A stretch of 64,000 nt of DNA from an uncultured Acetobacteroides sp. (GCF_963678165.1 NZ_OY782755.1:3891501-3955500); one strand, 5' to 3'; shown: positions 28,604 through 37,394, numbered from the stretch's first letter. Program-made: numbers and translations. The notes: generated from the sequence alone by a model not told the origin.

Positions 28604-29491
28604 ATGGCAACGAGAGATATCCTAACCGAGGTTCCACCAATTGCTGAACGGGACAGCTTCGTCATCTTCGAGAGGAAGAAGAGCAGCTTCAACTTTCCCA
28701 TTCACATCCACAAGGAGTACGAGCTTAACTTCATCGAGAACGCTAAGGGTGCGCAGCGCATCGTGGGCGATCACGTCTCGGAAATCGACGACCTAGAGCT
28801 GGTGCTTATCTCGGGCAGCAACCTCGAGCATGCCTGGCTCAACCACACCTGCACCTCCGACGAGATCTACGAGGTAACCATCCAGTTTAGTCCCGAATTG
28901 TTCAAGAGCGGATTTATCGAGAAGAAGCAGTTCTTCTTCATCAAGAAGATGCTCGACCAGGGCAGCAACGGGCTGGCCTTCTCGCGCGAGACCATTATCT
29001 CGGCACGCCCCGTAATCATGGAGCTGCTCAGGAGTACCGACAGTTTCGGCTCCGTGCTCATCTTCCTGAGGCTGCTCAACCAGCTCTCGCGCGCCCAAGA
29101 CTCCAAGGTGCTCTCACACTCCATCTTTGCCAAAGGCATAAACAACTACGACAGCCGCCGCATTAAGATGGTGATGGACTACCTCTCGGAGAACTACAAG
29201 AAACCCATTAAGCTGATTGATGTTGCCTCGATGGTAAACATGAGCGAGGCCTCGTTCAGCCGCTTCATTAAGCTGCGCACGGGGAAAAATTTCATCGATT
29301 GCCTCAACGAGATTCGGGTGAGCGCCGCTTCGCGGTACCTAATCGACGAGCCAACCTGCACCATCGCCGAGATTGCCTATAAGAGCGGGTTCAACAACCT
29401 CTCCAACTTCAACCGTATCTTCAAAAAGAAGCGGAGCTTTACACCCCAGGAGTTCCGGGAGCAGTACGTTAAGCGAAAGATTATTATTTGA
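28604..29491 (+). CDS. AraC-family transcriptional regulator
   Basis: A probable regulator of the mannan locus (295 aa). The N-terminal cupin-like sensor domain (about 20-95) contains FPIHIHKEYELNFI. Two C-terminal helix-turn-helix motifs (about 188-290) include KLIDVASMVNMSEASFSRFIK and TIAEIAYKSGFNNLSNFNRIFKK, quoted here as family landmarks: VASMVNMSEASFSRF and IAYKSGFNNLSNFNR, and the P-Q-E-F-R end is typical. No hybrid two-component sensor or sigma/anti-sigma pair is present nearby, so this is the only local regulator candidate. The sugar ligand is unknown. Confidence 0.9.
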   Translation: MATRDILTEVPPIAERDSFVIFERKKSSFNFPIHIHKEYELNFIENAKGAQRIVGDHVSEIDDLELVLISGSNLEHAWLNHTCTSDEIYEVTIQFSPELFKSGFIEKKQFFFIKKMLDQGSNGLAFSRETIISARPVIMELLRSTDSFGSVLIFLRLLNQLSRAQDSKVLSHSIFAKGINNYDSRRIKMVMDYLSENYKKPIKLIDVASMVNMSEASFSRFIKLRTGKNFIDCLNEIRVSAASRYLIDEPTCTIAEIAYKSGFNNLSNFNRIFKKKRSFTPQEFREQYVKRKIII

Positions 29492-30140
29492 TCTTTTCCT
29501 GCAGTCTTAAGGCAATACAGCAAGCATTTTTCGTCAAGCATTCCTTCTTCATCCATGTCGCAAGGTTAAGCGCAACGCTCAATTAGAATTGGATTCTGGG
29601 CTTGATTTCTGAATTGAAGAGGAATCCAATAGCAATGCTATTTAGTTAAGCACACCGCTTAATCAGCGCTGTCATGCTGGGATTGTCCCAGCATCTAAAT
29701 TAACGTCAGCTCGATATCTGTTGCGAACTTTACGAAAAGGCTGCCATAAGCCAATACCAGGTTTATCCTCTACGAAGAAAATAGGCGGCTTATGCTTGTC
29801 CTACTACAAATCTTGATGTCCTACGGACAAAATTAGAACAGCAGAATACCGCGTAGCGGTAATAGACTTGTAGCCTATCATTTCTGCTCCCCTGCTTTTT
29901 TCTCTGGAGGAGATATACAATAACATTATCGCCTTAAGCTGAGCTGATGTTAAATCAGCATCCAATAGATGCTGAAAAAGTTCCCGTTTCTCGGGATTTC
30001 CGCTTCGGCACAACCTTCGGACTATTCTTTAGATTAGATGCGCTGAGCTCGCTTCGCTTGGTTCCGTGACAAGCACGGGATGACACTCCGAGGAAAATTT
30101 CTTCCTTAACTAAATGCCATTAATTCCAATAGCCCCCACC
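29492..30140. repeat. Non-coding interval dense in short inverted repeats
   Basis: About 650 bases without a credible gene. Perfect small palindromes include ATTGGATTC/GAATCCAAT (29588-29630), TTAAGC-ACACC-GCTTAA (29646-29662), ATGCTGGGA-TTG-TCCCAGCAT (29674-29694), GTCC-TAC-GGAC (29818-29828) and TACCGC-GTA-GCGGTA (29847-29861). A related GTTAAGCGCAACGCTCAAT sits 80 bp before the second one. The mosaic of unrelated palindromes suggests a cluster of decayed intergenic repeat elements (REP/MITE-like); no transposase remnant is seen. Confidence 0.6.
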
Positions 30141-30173
30141 AAAAAGGGCCCCGCATTATGCGGAACCCTTTTT
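30141..30173 (-). terminator. Intrinsic terminator of the 311-aa gene
   Basis: AAAAAGGG-C-CCCGC pairs with GCGG-A-ACCCTTTTT (30141-30173) with one internal mismatch and a short loop; the minus strand ends in a T-run. It lies 23 bases past the stop at 30196. Confidence 0.75.
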
Positions 30174-30195
30174 GCCGTATCGGTAGCATGTAGTG

Positions 30196-31131
30196 CTAAA
30201 TCGCCTCCATCTTAACCAAAAGTACGTTCATCTCATTGCCGGCAACATGTACCTCAACCGTTTGAAAGACAAACCCAATCTTATCAAATGAAACCAAATA
30301 GATGCCTTCAGTAAGGTTCTTTATAAAAAAGCCACCCATTGCCGCTGTCTTCTTCACAATCTTCTTTTTCCCTTTCTGCAAAGAATTGGCTTCGGCTGCA
30401 CTCTTTAGCATAAGGGTAGCCGTTACCCCCTTTAGCGACTCACCGCTCTTCGCATCAACAACGCGTACCTTAAGCGCAAGCGTGCCCCCTCCCGTATTCA
30501 CAATTTTACGGTTATTCCTGTAGGCCTGATAGAAGATGGGATGGCTTAGCCTAACAATATCCACAAGCACATCAATAACTTTCAGGATTCGACTCGCTTC
30601 CTCAAAAAGCGCATCTAGCCTACTGGTTAGCACCTTGTTGCTGCTAATGTAAGTTCGCAGCTCCGGAATCGCTGCTGCATGCATTTCCGATAGCTCTTTT
30701 AAGTCGGCCAACGTCTTCTCGGAAATTCCATAGGGCTCTAGCTCCTTTAGGTGCTCGCTGGCCCTAGCATGTACCACCTTTACCTTATCGGCAATGCTAG
30801 ATTGCTTAGACCGGGTAAAATCTGACGGGGTATAGTAAACCTCCTTCTCTAGAATCTTATCACCTCCCGTTACCGCATACGCCCTAACCTTGCAAATTAC
30901 ATCGTATGTGTTAGTAGCAAGCTGCTTGCGCATCTCCTCCTTAGCCGCTGTTAACCCTTTTATGCTAGCCCCCTGTTTATGCCTAATCGCTTGTATTTCT
31001 TTAGCATTATTCTTTAAATCAGTAAATACCGTTGTAAAGTTAGGGATAGCGCTTGCAATATCCAGGTTGTTGTTAAGAAATTCGATGATCGTTAGGATCA
31101 TTGCTTGCTTCCTTATCATCTTTTTATTCAT
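30196..31131 (-). CDS. Helical protein of unknown function with a C-terminal carboxypeptidase-regulatory-like domain
   Basis: 311 aa with no signal peptide. Residues 1-210 look all-helical, with stretches such as RKQAMILTIIEFLNNN and LDALFEEASRILKVIDVLVD. From about 220 a beta-sandwich domain begins (LALKVRVVDAKSGESLKGV) resembling CarboxypepD_reg/Cna-B folds, ending in GIYLVSFDKIGFVFQTVEV. I recall similar proteins in Bacteroidetes without known function. It is not clearly homologous to the DUF6261-like pair but has the same layout: a short AT-rich leader, then a tandem array upstream (31652-32259). Its place inside the mannan region appears incidental. Confidence 0.65.
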   Translation of the reverse strand: MNKKMIRKQAMILTIIEFLNNNLDIASAIPNFTTVFTDLKNNAKEIQAIRHKQGASIKGLTAAKEEMRKQLATNTYDVICKVRAYAVTGGDKILEKEVYYTPSDFTRSKQSSIADKVKVVHARASEHLKELEPYGISEKTLADLKELSEMHAAAIPELRTYISSNKVLTSRLDALFEEASRILKVIDVLVDIVRLSHPIFYQAYRNNRKIVNTGGGTLALKVRVVDAKSGESLKGVTATLMLKSAAEANSLQKGKKKIVKKTAAMGGFFIKNLTEGIYLVSFDKIGFVFQTVEVHVAGNEMNVLLVKMEAI

Positions 31132-31651
31132 AGCGGCCTAGTCTTGGTTAGCTGTATAAAACAATATTAAGCATATTTTCATTATTTTTCAATCTTGCAG
31201 ATTTGTTTCTTAATAAACACTCCCCAATTTTTTCTCAATTACCAACTACTACAATAAATACACAACTTAATCATGCAACCTCAATACTGGTTCTATAATA
31301 AATAGCGTAAATATTAGTGATGAGTTTGCCCGTTTCTTAGAGAATCTACTCAACTTATTGGAGGTTGTTCTCTTCTTCCAATCTAATTCTCTAAGTTCCA
31401 CTTGAGGCTGATAAAATTAAAGTCCTAACGAACTTCAGTTCGTAGTAATAATAGGTTCTTTATAAGTGCGAGTGTTGAATATAGAAAGATCCATAATCAG
31501 CATCGTAGAGCTAGAGCCACATTGCATGCATCTTGCTGTATAGAAATAGCTGGACTAAAAGCAATTTTCCTGATTCCACGGCTTCTGTTTTGAGGTCATT
31601 TCGAGCTGAATAAATTTCTTCATTCTCTAATTGCAAACCATTCTCTATCCA
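31132..31651. other. Non-coding leader region with two inverted repeats
   Basis: No credible gene in 520 bases. CTTAGAGAAT (31336-31345) and ATTCTCTAAG (31386-31395) form an outer stem enclosing ATTGGA/TCCAAT (31357-31362, 31377-31382). ACGAACT-TC-AGTTCGT (31428-31443) is a perfect hairpin. The part next to the 311-aa gene is AT-rich and probably holds its promoter, though no TAnnTTTG match was found. Confidence 0.5.
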
Positions 31652-32071
31652 ATATATGTCTATATGCTCTGAACACAATCCAATATGCTTTGAATAAATG
31701 TCAAAACGATTAAAATTTATATCAACATCGTTTGATCAGCTGCCAATATCTTCTGAACATACACCAACATGCTTTGAATGCATGCCAATACCTTCTGAAT
31801 AAATGCCAAAACGATTATATCTCAAGTCAATATTGTTAGAATAGTCGCCAATATCTTCTGAATACATATCAACATACTTTGAATACATGCCAATGCATTC
31901 TGAATAAATGTCAACACGATTAATATTCATGTCAACATCGTTTGAATAGCTGCCAATATCTTATGAATAGATGCCAATCCGATATAAATTCATGTCAGTG
32001 TCGTCTGAATAGCTGCCAATACTCTCTGAATACATACCAACATGCTTTGAATGCATGCCGACACGTTCATA
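31652..32071. repeat. Array C1: twenty 21-bp units with a five-unit (105-bp) higher-order repeat
   Basis: Twenty consecutive 21-base units fill 31652-32071 with no insertion or deletion. The consensus begins ATACATGCCAA and ends CTTCTGA. Units fall into classes: A (units 3, 8, 13, 16, containing CGATTA or CGATATA), B (4, 9, 14, 17: ATTCATGTCAACATCG), C (5, 10, 15, 18: TGCCAATATCTT), D (6, 11, 19: CCAACATGCTTTGA) and E (7, 12, 20). Order is A-B-C-D-E repeated, with one shortened A-B-C copy (13-15). On the minus strand it can be read as heptapeptides of type xYSExIG, but stop codons interrupt it in units 5 and 15. Confidence 0.85.
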
Positions 32072-32091
32072 TTAGCATTCATCATTAGTTG

Positions 32092-32259
32092 AACAAAAAT
32101 CATCACTATAAAATCGGCTGTATTAGCTATCTGAATAAGCATCATTACTATTTAAATACATGTCTTTTCCACCTAAACGAGTACCATCACTACTATTTGC
32201 CTTGTCTTCGCATATATACTAAGCACCATTCCTACTTATTCCATTGGCATCAGCAATTC
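32092..32259. repeat. Array C2: four degenerate 42-bp units next to array C1
   Basis: Units start at 32092, 32134, 32176 and 32218 and are exactly 42 bases each. Recurring pieces are CATCACTA/CATTACTATTT near the start and TGTCTTTTC/TGTCTTCGC in the middle. In the plus frame they read as 14-residue repeats such as NKHHYYLNTCLFHL, but the frame opens only with TTG and has no start-site context, so I treat it as non-coding. The period is twice that of C1 and the sequences differ. Confidence 0.65.
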
Positions 32260-32305
32260 ATCTGCCCTCCAAATCATCGCCACGCCAATCCTAGCCAAAA
32301 GAGAA

Positions 32306-32342
32306 GAGGTGCTACACCGAAAACATATCGGCATAGCACCTC
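32306..32342 (-). terminator. Stem-loop 3' of the GH3 gene
   Basis: GAGGTGCT (32306-32313) pairs with AGCACCTC (32335-32342), with a further CCG/CGG inside. On the minus strand it is followed by TTCTCTTTT. It lies 31 bases past the GH3 stop. Confidence 0.65.
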
Positions 32343-32373
32343 GCTATAAATTTATCGGCTAAGCAGCTAACGG

Positions 32374-34620
32374 CTACTTCTCCATCAGCTTAAACGAAGC
32401 CTCGTTGGCGGTATCCGAATTGCCTCCCACAAACACCTTAAAGTCGCCAGGCTCTGCCTTAAAGCTCATATCGCGGGTGTAAAAGGCAAGATCGTTGGCC
32501 TTAAGGGTAAACTTCACCTCACGGCTTTCTCCAGGCTGAAGCATCACCTTATTTATCCCCTTCAGCTCCCTTACCGGACGCGTTACGCTCCCCTTTAGGT
32601 CGTGCACATAAAGCTGCACCACCTCCTCACCGGCTACCTTGCCGATATTGGTTACGGTAACGGCAACCTCCTGCGCCTCATTCATCTTCATCTCGGGCTT
32701 GCTCAGCTTCACCGCCGAATACTCGAAGGTGGTATAACTTAGCCCATAGCCAAATGGGTATAGCGGCGTGTTCGGCATGTCGATATAGTGCGACCAGTAC
32801 TGATAACTTGGATCACCAGTAGGGCGCGCCGTGCTCTTATGGTTATAATAGATAGGACACTGCCCTACAGCACGTGGGAATGTCACCGGAAGCTTACCCG
32901 AAGGGTTGTACTTGCCGTAAAGCACGTCGGCAACAGCTGGACCAGCCATTGTACCAGGGAACCAAACTTGTAGAATGGCATTAGCCTTCTCAATAATGCT
33001 GCCAAGCGCCAATGGACGCCCGCTAAAAGTAACCGCAACAACAGGCTTTCCTAGCTTCGCGATTTCATTCAGCAGCTCCACCTGCTTCCTAGGAATAATT
33101 AAATCAGTACGCGACAATCCCTCGCCGCTCATATTTCCAGCCTCGCCGATAGTCATTACTACCACATCGGCATTCTTTGCTGCACTAATGGCCTCCTCAA
33201 AGCCCGAAACATCATCACCTAGGAAACCGCATCCCTTAGCGTAGGTAAGGGTAGCACCTGCAGGTAGCTGCTCCTTAAGCCCTGTAAAAACGGTAACAGC
33301 ATCTTTTGCATCGCCCATACCCGTCCATGTACCAAGCATATCCTTTTTCGAATCGGCAAGAGGCCCTATCAGAGCAATGTTCTTATATCTTCCATCCAAC
33401 GGAAGAACCCCGTTACTATTCTTCAGCAACACAAACGACTTGCGAGCAGCATCTCGAGCAGCTTCCAGAAACGAAGGCTGCATGGTAAGCTTCGCTTCAA
33501 GTTCCGTATCACAGTTTTTATAGGGGTTATCAAAAAGTCCAAGGCGATACTTCACCGTTAGAATTCGGGCAACAGCATCATCAATCTGGCTAACAGAAAC
33601 TTTTCCTTCGTCAACCAGGCCTTTTAGCTCGGTAACATAGCCATTGGTGCACATATCCATATCGCACTGGTTGCTGATGCCTTGGTAAACGGCATCCTTC
33701 TTATCTTCGGCTGATCCATGAATAACCATCTCGCCGATAGAGTCCCAATCGGAAACAACAAATCCTTTAAACTTCCAAGAATTCTTTAATGTTTGCTTCA
33801 CCAGCAGGGTATTACCGGTTGCAGGAACACCTCCGAGGTCGTTAAACGAGTTCATGAAGGTGCAAACGCCTGCATCGGCAGCCGCCTTAAATGGGCGCAG
33901 GTACACCTCGAATAATGTTCGGTCGGAGATATCTACCGTGTTGTAGTCGCGGCCCGCCTCTGCACCACCATAGGCTGCAAAGTGCTTGGCGCAAGCAGCA
34001 ATGGAGTGCTTATCGGCAAGATCCTTGCCCTGAAAGCCTTTCACGCGGGCGGCAGCAACCAGCGAACCATAGTAGGGGTCTTCGCCTGCTCCCTCCATGA
34101 TTCTCCCCCAACGGGCATCGCGAGCAATATCCATCATAGGGGCAAATGTCCAGCTTACACCCGCTACCGAAGCCTCGGTGGCCGCAACTCTTGCACCATT
34201 TTCTATTGAAGATAGGTCGAAGCTGGCCGCATCACCAAGTGGAATAGGGAATATAGTCTTGTAACCATGTATTACATCGAATCCGATGATGAGCGGAATA
34301 CCCAAACGGCTTTGTTCCACGGCTATCTTCTGAAGTGCGTAGGCGTTAGCCGATCCGTTCACGTTAAGCATGGAGCCTACCAGCCCCTTCTTTATCAAAT
34401 CAACATCGTTCGGATTGGCCTTAACGGGACCAGTAGCCGCTCCATTGCCGTTCACCTGGTTCATCTGCCCAATCTTTTCATCGAGCGTCATCTTGGCAAG
34501 TAATGCCTTTACCTTTTTAGCAATTTGCGCTTCGGTATCAGCGCGGTTATTCTGTGCATTCGCCATATCTAGTTGCATTATAGAAACAAACATCAGCAAA
34601 GAAAGAAATCTTACTATCAT
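32374..34620 (-). CDS. GH3 beta-glucosidase (BglX-like)
   Basis: A periplasmic exo-beta-glucosidase removing terminal glucose, for example from glucomannan oligosaccharides (748 aa). A signal peptide ends at MANAQ. The N-terminal barrel has KMTLDEKIGQM, DIARDARWGRIMEGAGEDP and the nucleophile Asp in GFVVSDWDSIGEM. The second alpha/beta domain contains the acid/base region with GEAGNMSGEGLSR, and a C-terminal fibronectin III-like domain (about 650-745) ends the protein. Length is typical. The link to mannan degradation is inferred from its neighbours. Confidence 0.93.
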   Translation of the reverse strand: MIVRFLSLLMFVSIMQLDMANAQNNRADTEAQIAKKVKALLAKMTLDEKIGQMNQVNGNGAATGPVKANPNDVDLIKKGLVGSMLNVNGSANAYALQKIAVEQSRLGIPLIIGFDVIHGYKTIFPIPLGDAASFDLSSIENGARVAATEASVAGVSWTFAPMMDIARDARWGRIMEGAGEDPYYGSLVAAARVKGFQGKDLADKHSIAACAKHFAAYGGAEAGRDYNTVDISDRTLFEVYLRPFKAAADAGVCTFMNSFNDLGGVPATGNTLLVKQTLKNSWKFKGFVVSDWDSIGEMVIHGSAEDKKDAVYQGISNQCDMDMCTNGYVTELKGLVDEGKVSVSQIDDAVARILTVKYRLGLFDNPYKNCDTELEAKLTMQPSFLEAARDAARKSFVLLKNSNGVLPLDGRYKNIALIGPLADSKKDMLGTWTGMGDAKDAVTVFTGLKEQLPAGATLTYAKGCGFLGDDVSGFEEAISAAKNADVVVMTIGEAGNMSGEGLSRTDLIIPRKQVELLNEIAKLGKPVVAVTFSGRPLALGSIIEKANAILQVWFPGTMAGPAVADVLYGKYNPSGKLPVTFPRAVGQCPIYYNHKSTARPTGDPSYQYWSHYIDMPNTPLYPFGYGLSYTTFEYSAVKLSKPEMKMNEAQEVAVTVTNIGKVAGEEVVQLYVHDLKGSVTRPVRELKGINKVMLQPGESREVKFTLKANDLAFYTRDMSFKAEPGDFKVFVGGNSDTANEASFKLMEK

Positions 34621-34770
34621 CTTGTTCTAGTGTTTACTAATTCATCTAATTATCTGTAGTGCGTGCGTTAAGGCTGCATCCACTCGCCCATTGCTATCGC
34701 TACTCATATTGCAGCGCCTACCCATCGGCCTCAGCTTAGAGCCCGCCTGTGGGTTGTAAACGGGAGAATA

Positions 34771-35877
34771 CTACTCAACCACCCTTAACGGCATTGTCCA
34801 CTTCATCACCTTAGAGATATAGGGGATGAGCGACATCGCCATTTTACGATGCCCGTTGTAGTTGGGGTGATACGAGGCTCCTAAATCTTGCCCCTGATCG
34901 ATATAGCTGTTATCAAGTGCAACAAAATGCAGGTTGCTATCGCCAGCCTTATCAACCATATCCTTTAGATACTCCTTAACCGCATCGCCACCCAAAGGGG
35001 CAACACATATCACGGGTACATTCCCGTACTTCTCGCGGATGCTTTTTACTATTTTCTTGTAAGAATCAAGGAATTGCTCCTTCGAAGGTTTAGGATCGCG
35101 CGAATAGTCGTTGGTACCCAGTCCTATCATCACAAGATCTGGATGATACTGATCGAACTTGTAGGGTTCCTTATCTTCGTCAAAGAGCTGAAGGAAACGC
35201 TCGCGCATTGTGTAGTCCGACACGGGTTTCTTATCGTCCCAATTCTTAGCAGCTCCCTGTCCCGAGTGCGAAATCAGCGTATAGTCGGCATCAAAGTAGC
35301 GGGCCAGAATGGGCCCAAAGGCTTTATAGCTGTTCTCCACCCTTGGATTGTAGGGCAGGTTCACATCGTTACTCTCGGTACCGTATCCACAGGTGATAGA
35401 GTTGCCCACGAACTCGATGTGGCGCTTAGGCGCATCGTAGCATTCGAAAAGCTGCGCGCTCTTATCGAGCACAAAGCTGTAGATGGTGGTTCGGCCCTCC
35501 ATTCCCTCTGTTCGCTTTTGCAGCAGCAGCTTATGCTGACCAAAGCCAAGGCTATCGGCAAGGGTAATGGTAGTTGCGGCCCCTTTTACGTCGACCTTGC
35601 GCACCAGCTTGCCGTCAATAAAGACATTAAACTCGTTATACTTCGTATCCGAAGCGTTCATGGCTATGGAGTTGCCCGTAAAGAGGGTTTGCAGGTAAAT
35701 TCCGCTCCAGTCGAAGCTCACCGCGCCATCGGGCAAGCGCTTTATGCGGCCAACGTAGCGGATAGCCTTACTGTCGGCCTTTACCACCTCCTTATCCGAT
35801 TGCGCAGCGGCGTAGCCGTAGCCATGCTCCAATCCTAATGCTGCAAAAAGCAGCGTAGCTAGTGCTAGTTTTTTCAT
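34771..35877 (-). CDS. CE2-like SGNH acetylesterase, copy 2
   Basis: A paralogue of the protein at 12765-13940 (about 368 aa). The ATG at 35877 begins the signal peptide MKKLALATLLFAALG. The N-terminal beta-sandwich includes GAVSFDWSGIYLQTLFTGNS. The SGNH landmarks are the Ser block EFVGNSITCGYGTES, Asn block GLGTNDYSRDP and the terminal His in GASYHPNYNGHRKMA. It probably deacetylates mannan before or during hydrolysis. It starts 60 bases after the SASA gene and is probably co-transcribed with it. Confidence 0.87.
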   Translation of the reverse strand: MKKLALATLLFAALGLEHGYGYAAAQSDKEVVKADSKAIRYVGRIKRLPDGAVSFDWSGIYLQTLFTGNSIAMNASDTKYNEFNVFIDGKLVRKVDVKGAATTITLADSLGFGQHKLLLQKRTEGMEGRTTIYSFVLDKSAQLFECYDAPKRHIEFVGNSITCGYGTESNDVNLPYNPRVENSYKAFGPILARYFDADYTLISHSGQGAAKNWDDKKPVSDYTMRERFLQLFDEDKEPYKFDQYHPDLVMIGLGTNDYSRDPKPSKEQFLDSYKKIVKSIREKYGNVPVICVAPLGGDAVKEYLKDMVDKAGDSNLHFVALDNSYIDQGQDLGASYHPNYNGHRKMAMSLIPYISKVMKWTMPLRVVE

Positions 35878-35936
35878 CTTCAAGTGTATTTCGTAAGGCC
35901 GAGGCATCAACGCGCAGGCGTTGCATGCTGCTAATC

Positions 35937-37355
35937 CTACTTCCAGTCGTCTGTTCTAAAAGGAATAACGGGTAGTCCTCGTAGGTTGTAGAGATTTCCG
36001 TGCGAGTAGTTCTTAAAGCAGTAGCGAACTGCTACTGGGCTGGACACTTCGGCAGATTCTAAAAGGATCTTACGATCGGTTGCGAGGATCGAAGCCTTTA
36101 CAGAATGGAAAACCCTATCATTTCCGGCAACCTCAAAGCCTACGATATCGCCCTCTACCCCAAAACCATGCTCAGCACCGTTAAAGGTAAGGGTCACCTT
36201 ACTTCCGTTTACCTCCATCGACTTATAGGATGGGCCCATATAGGCCAAACCGTCCTCATAGCCGTAACACTTCGCCAGCGCCCAGTAAGCAAGACGCTTC
36301 CCTACCGATGGTTTGTCGTTCGGATGTATGTTGTCCTTATCGTATTCGGGAACAAGATCGTTGGTGCTTGCCATGCCCACGTTCGGAAGCATCGACATCA
36401 CCTTGTACTGTGCTTCGCGAATTAAAGCACCTTCTAGCGGAGTGCCATAATTGTATGGCGCAATTTCTACATAGAAGAATGGGAAATCGCCCTGCTTCCA
36501 CTGCTTACGCCACAGCGAAATCATTGACGAAAACTTCTCCTTGTAGGTGCTATTATTAAAGGTGTTCGATTCTCCCTGATACCAAATCACCCCCTTAATG
36601 GTATATGAGGTGAGCGGATTAATCATGGCGTTGAACAAAACCGTTGGCTTCGACTCGGGCTTAACGCTCTCCTTCTCGATAGCGGTATAGTCTACGTCCT
36701 TATACTGGCTTAAGGTCTCCTTATCCATCCAGGCCTCCACAAAAGAGCCTCCCCAGCAGCTAGATATAAGACCGACAGGCACGTTAAGCGCCTTGTTCAA
36801 GTACAAACCAAAGTTGTACCCCGTTGCACTAAACCATGCCACCGAGTTAGGCTTGCTCTCCTGCCACTCGCCCCCGCAATCGGGCTTGGGCGCTGCCGAA
36901 AAGTCGTGCTTTACATTAAATAATCGGATTGCTTTATTCTGAACGCTATTGGCGATAACATCATTCGAGCCCTTAATCGGAAGATTCCAGTAGCCATTAA
37001 GCGGCATGTCCATGTTCGACTGCCCCGAGCATACCCAAACCTCTCCTATAAGCACATTGGTAAGTACGGTTGGCTGCCCATCGCTAACGGTTATGTCGTA
37101 TGGGCCTCCGGCGGATGGGGTCTTAATAAAGGTGCTCCAGCTGCCATTCTTGTCGGCAGCAGCATTCCACTTTTGCTTGCTCCAGGTTGCCGAGATGGTA
37201 ACCTTGGCGCCTGGCGATGCCTCGCCCCACACCCTAACGTCGGCCTTTTGCTGAAGTACCATGTTGCTTCCTACCAGCGCAGGGAGCTTAACCTTTGCAG
37301 AAGCTGCAAAAAAGGTTGTTACGAATAGCGATAGAAGTAAAAATGTTTTGCGCAT
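35937..37355 (-). CDS. Sialate O-acetylesterase-like (SASA) carbohydrate esterase
   Basis: A secreted esterase (472 aa), probably acting on acetylated glycans. The signal peptide ends near AASAK. An N-terminal Ig-like region (PALVGSNMVLQQ) is followed by the SGNH-like core with the Ser in VWVCSGQSNMDMPL, GVIWYQGESNT and the distal Asp/His pair in DKDNIHPNDKP. In mannan or xylan loci such enzymes act as acetyl esterases; sialic-acid metabolism is not supported by any neighbour. Confidence 0.88.
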   Translation of the reverse strand: MRKTFLLLSLFVTTFFAASAKVKLPALVGSNMVLQQKADVRVWGEASPGAKVTISATWSKQKWNAAADKNGSWSTFIKTPSAGGPYDITVSDGQPTVLTNVLIGEVWVCSGQSNMDMPLNGYWNLPIKGSNDVIANSVQNKAIRLFNVKHDFSAAPKPDCGGEWQESKPNSVAWFSATGYNFGLYLNKALNVPVGLISSCWGGSFVEAWMDKETLSQYKDVDYTAIEKESVKPESKPTVLFNAMINPLTSYTIKGVIWYQGESNTFNNSTYKEKFSSMISLWRKQWKQGDFPFFYVEIAPYNYGTPLEGALIREAQYKVMSMLPNVGMASTNDLVPEYDKDNIHPNDKPSVGKRLAYWALAKCYGYEDGLAYMGPSYKSMEVNGSKVTLTFNGAEHGFGVEGDIVGFEVAGNDRVFHSVKASILATDRKILLESAEVSSPVAVRYCFKNYSHGNLYNLRGLPVIPFRTDDWK

Positions 37356-37386
37356 TTTCTAAAGGTATTGCGGATTTCACAACACA

Positions 37387-37394
37387 CAAATCTA
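37387..37394 (-). promoter_or_regulatory. -7 promoter element for the SASA/CE2 genes
   Basis: The minus strand reads TAGATTTG, matching TAnnTTTG, 32 bases before the SASA ATG at 37355. I see no clear TTG at the -33 position. Confidence 0.45.

Noticed and set aside
29804..30013. 69-codon minus-strand frame with an apparent coding look
   Set aside because: It runs across several palindromes of the repeat mosaic and has no recognisable family or start.
31652..32071. Iteron-type replication origin
   Set aside because: 21-bp direct repeats fit iteron size, but there is no Rep or DnaA gene, no plasmid partition gene, and the array shows higher-order structure unlike short iteron sets.
32089..32349. 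Possible His/Tyr-rich small protein with 14-residue repeats
   Set aside because: It can only start with TTG, has no upstream start signal, runs across the terminator of GH3, and follows directly from the 42-bp DNA repeat; kept as a repeat instead.
35074..35838. 254-codon frame antisense to the second CE2 gene
   Set aside because: A shadow of a well-supported gene; no domain or start signal.
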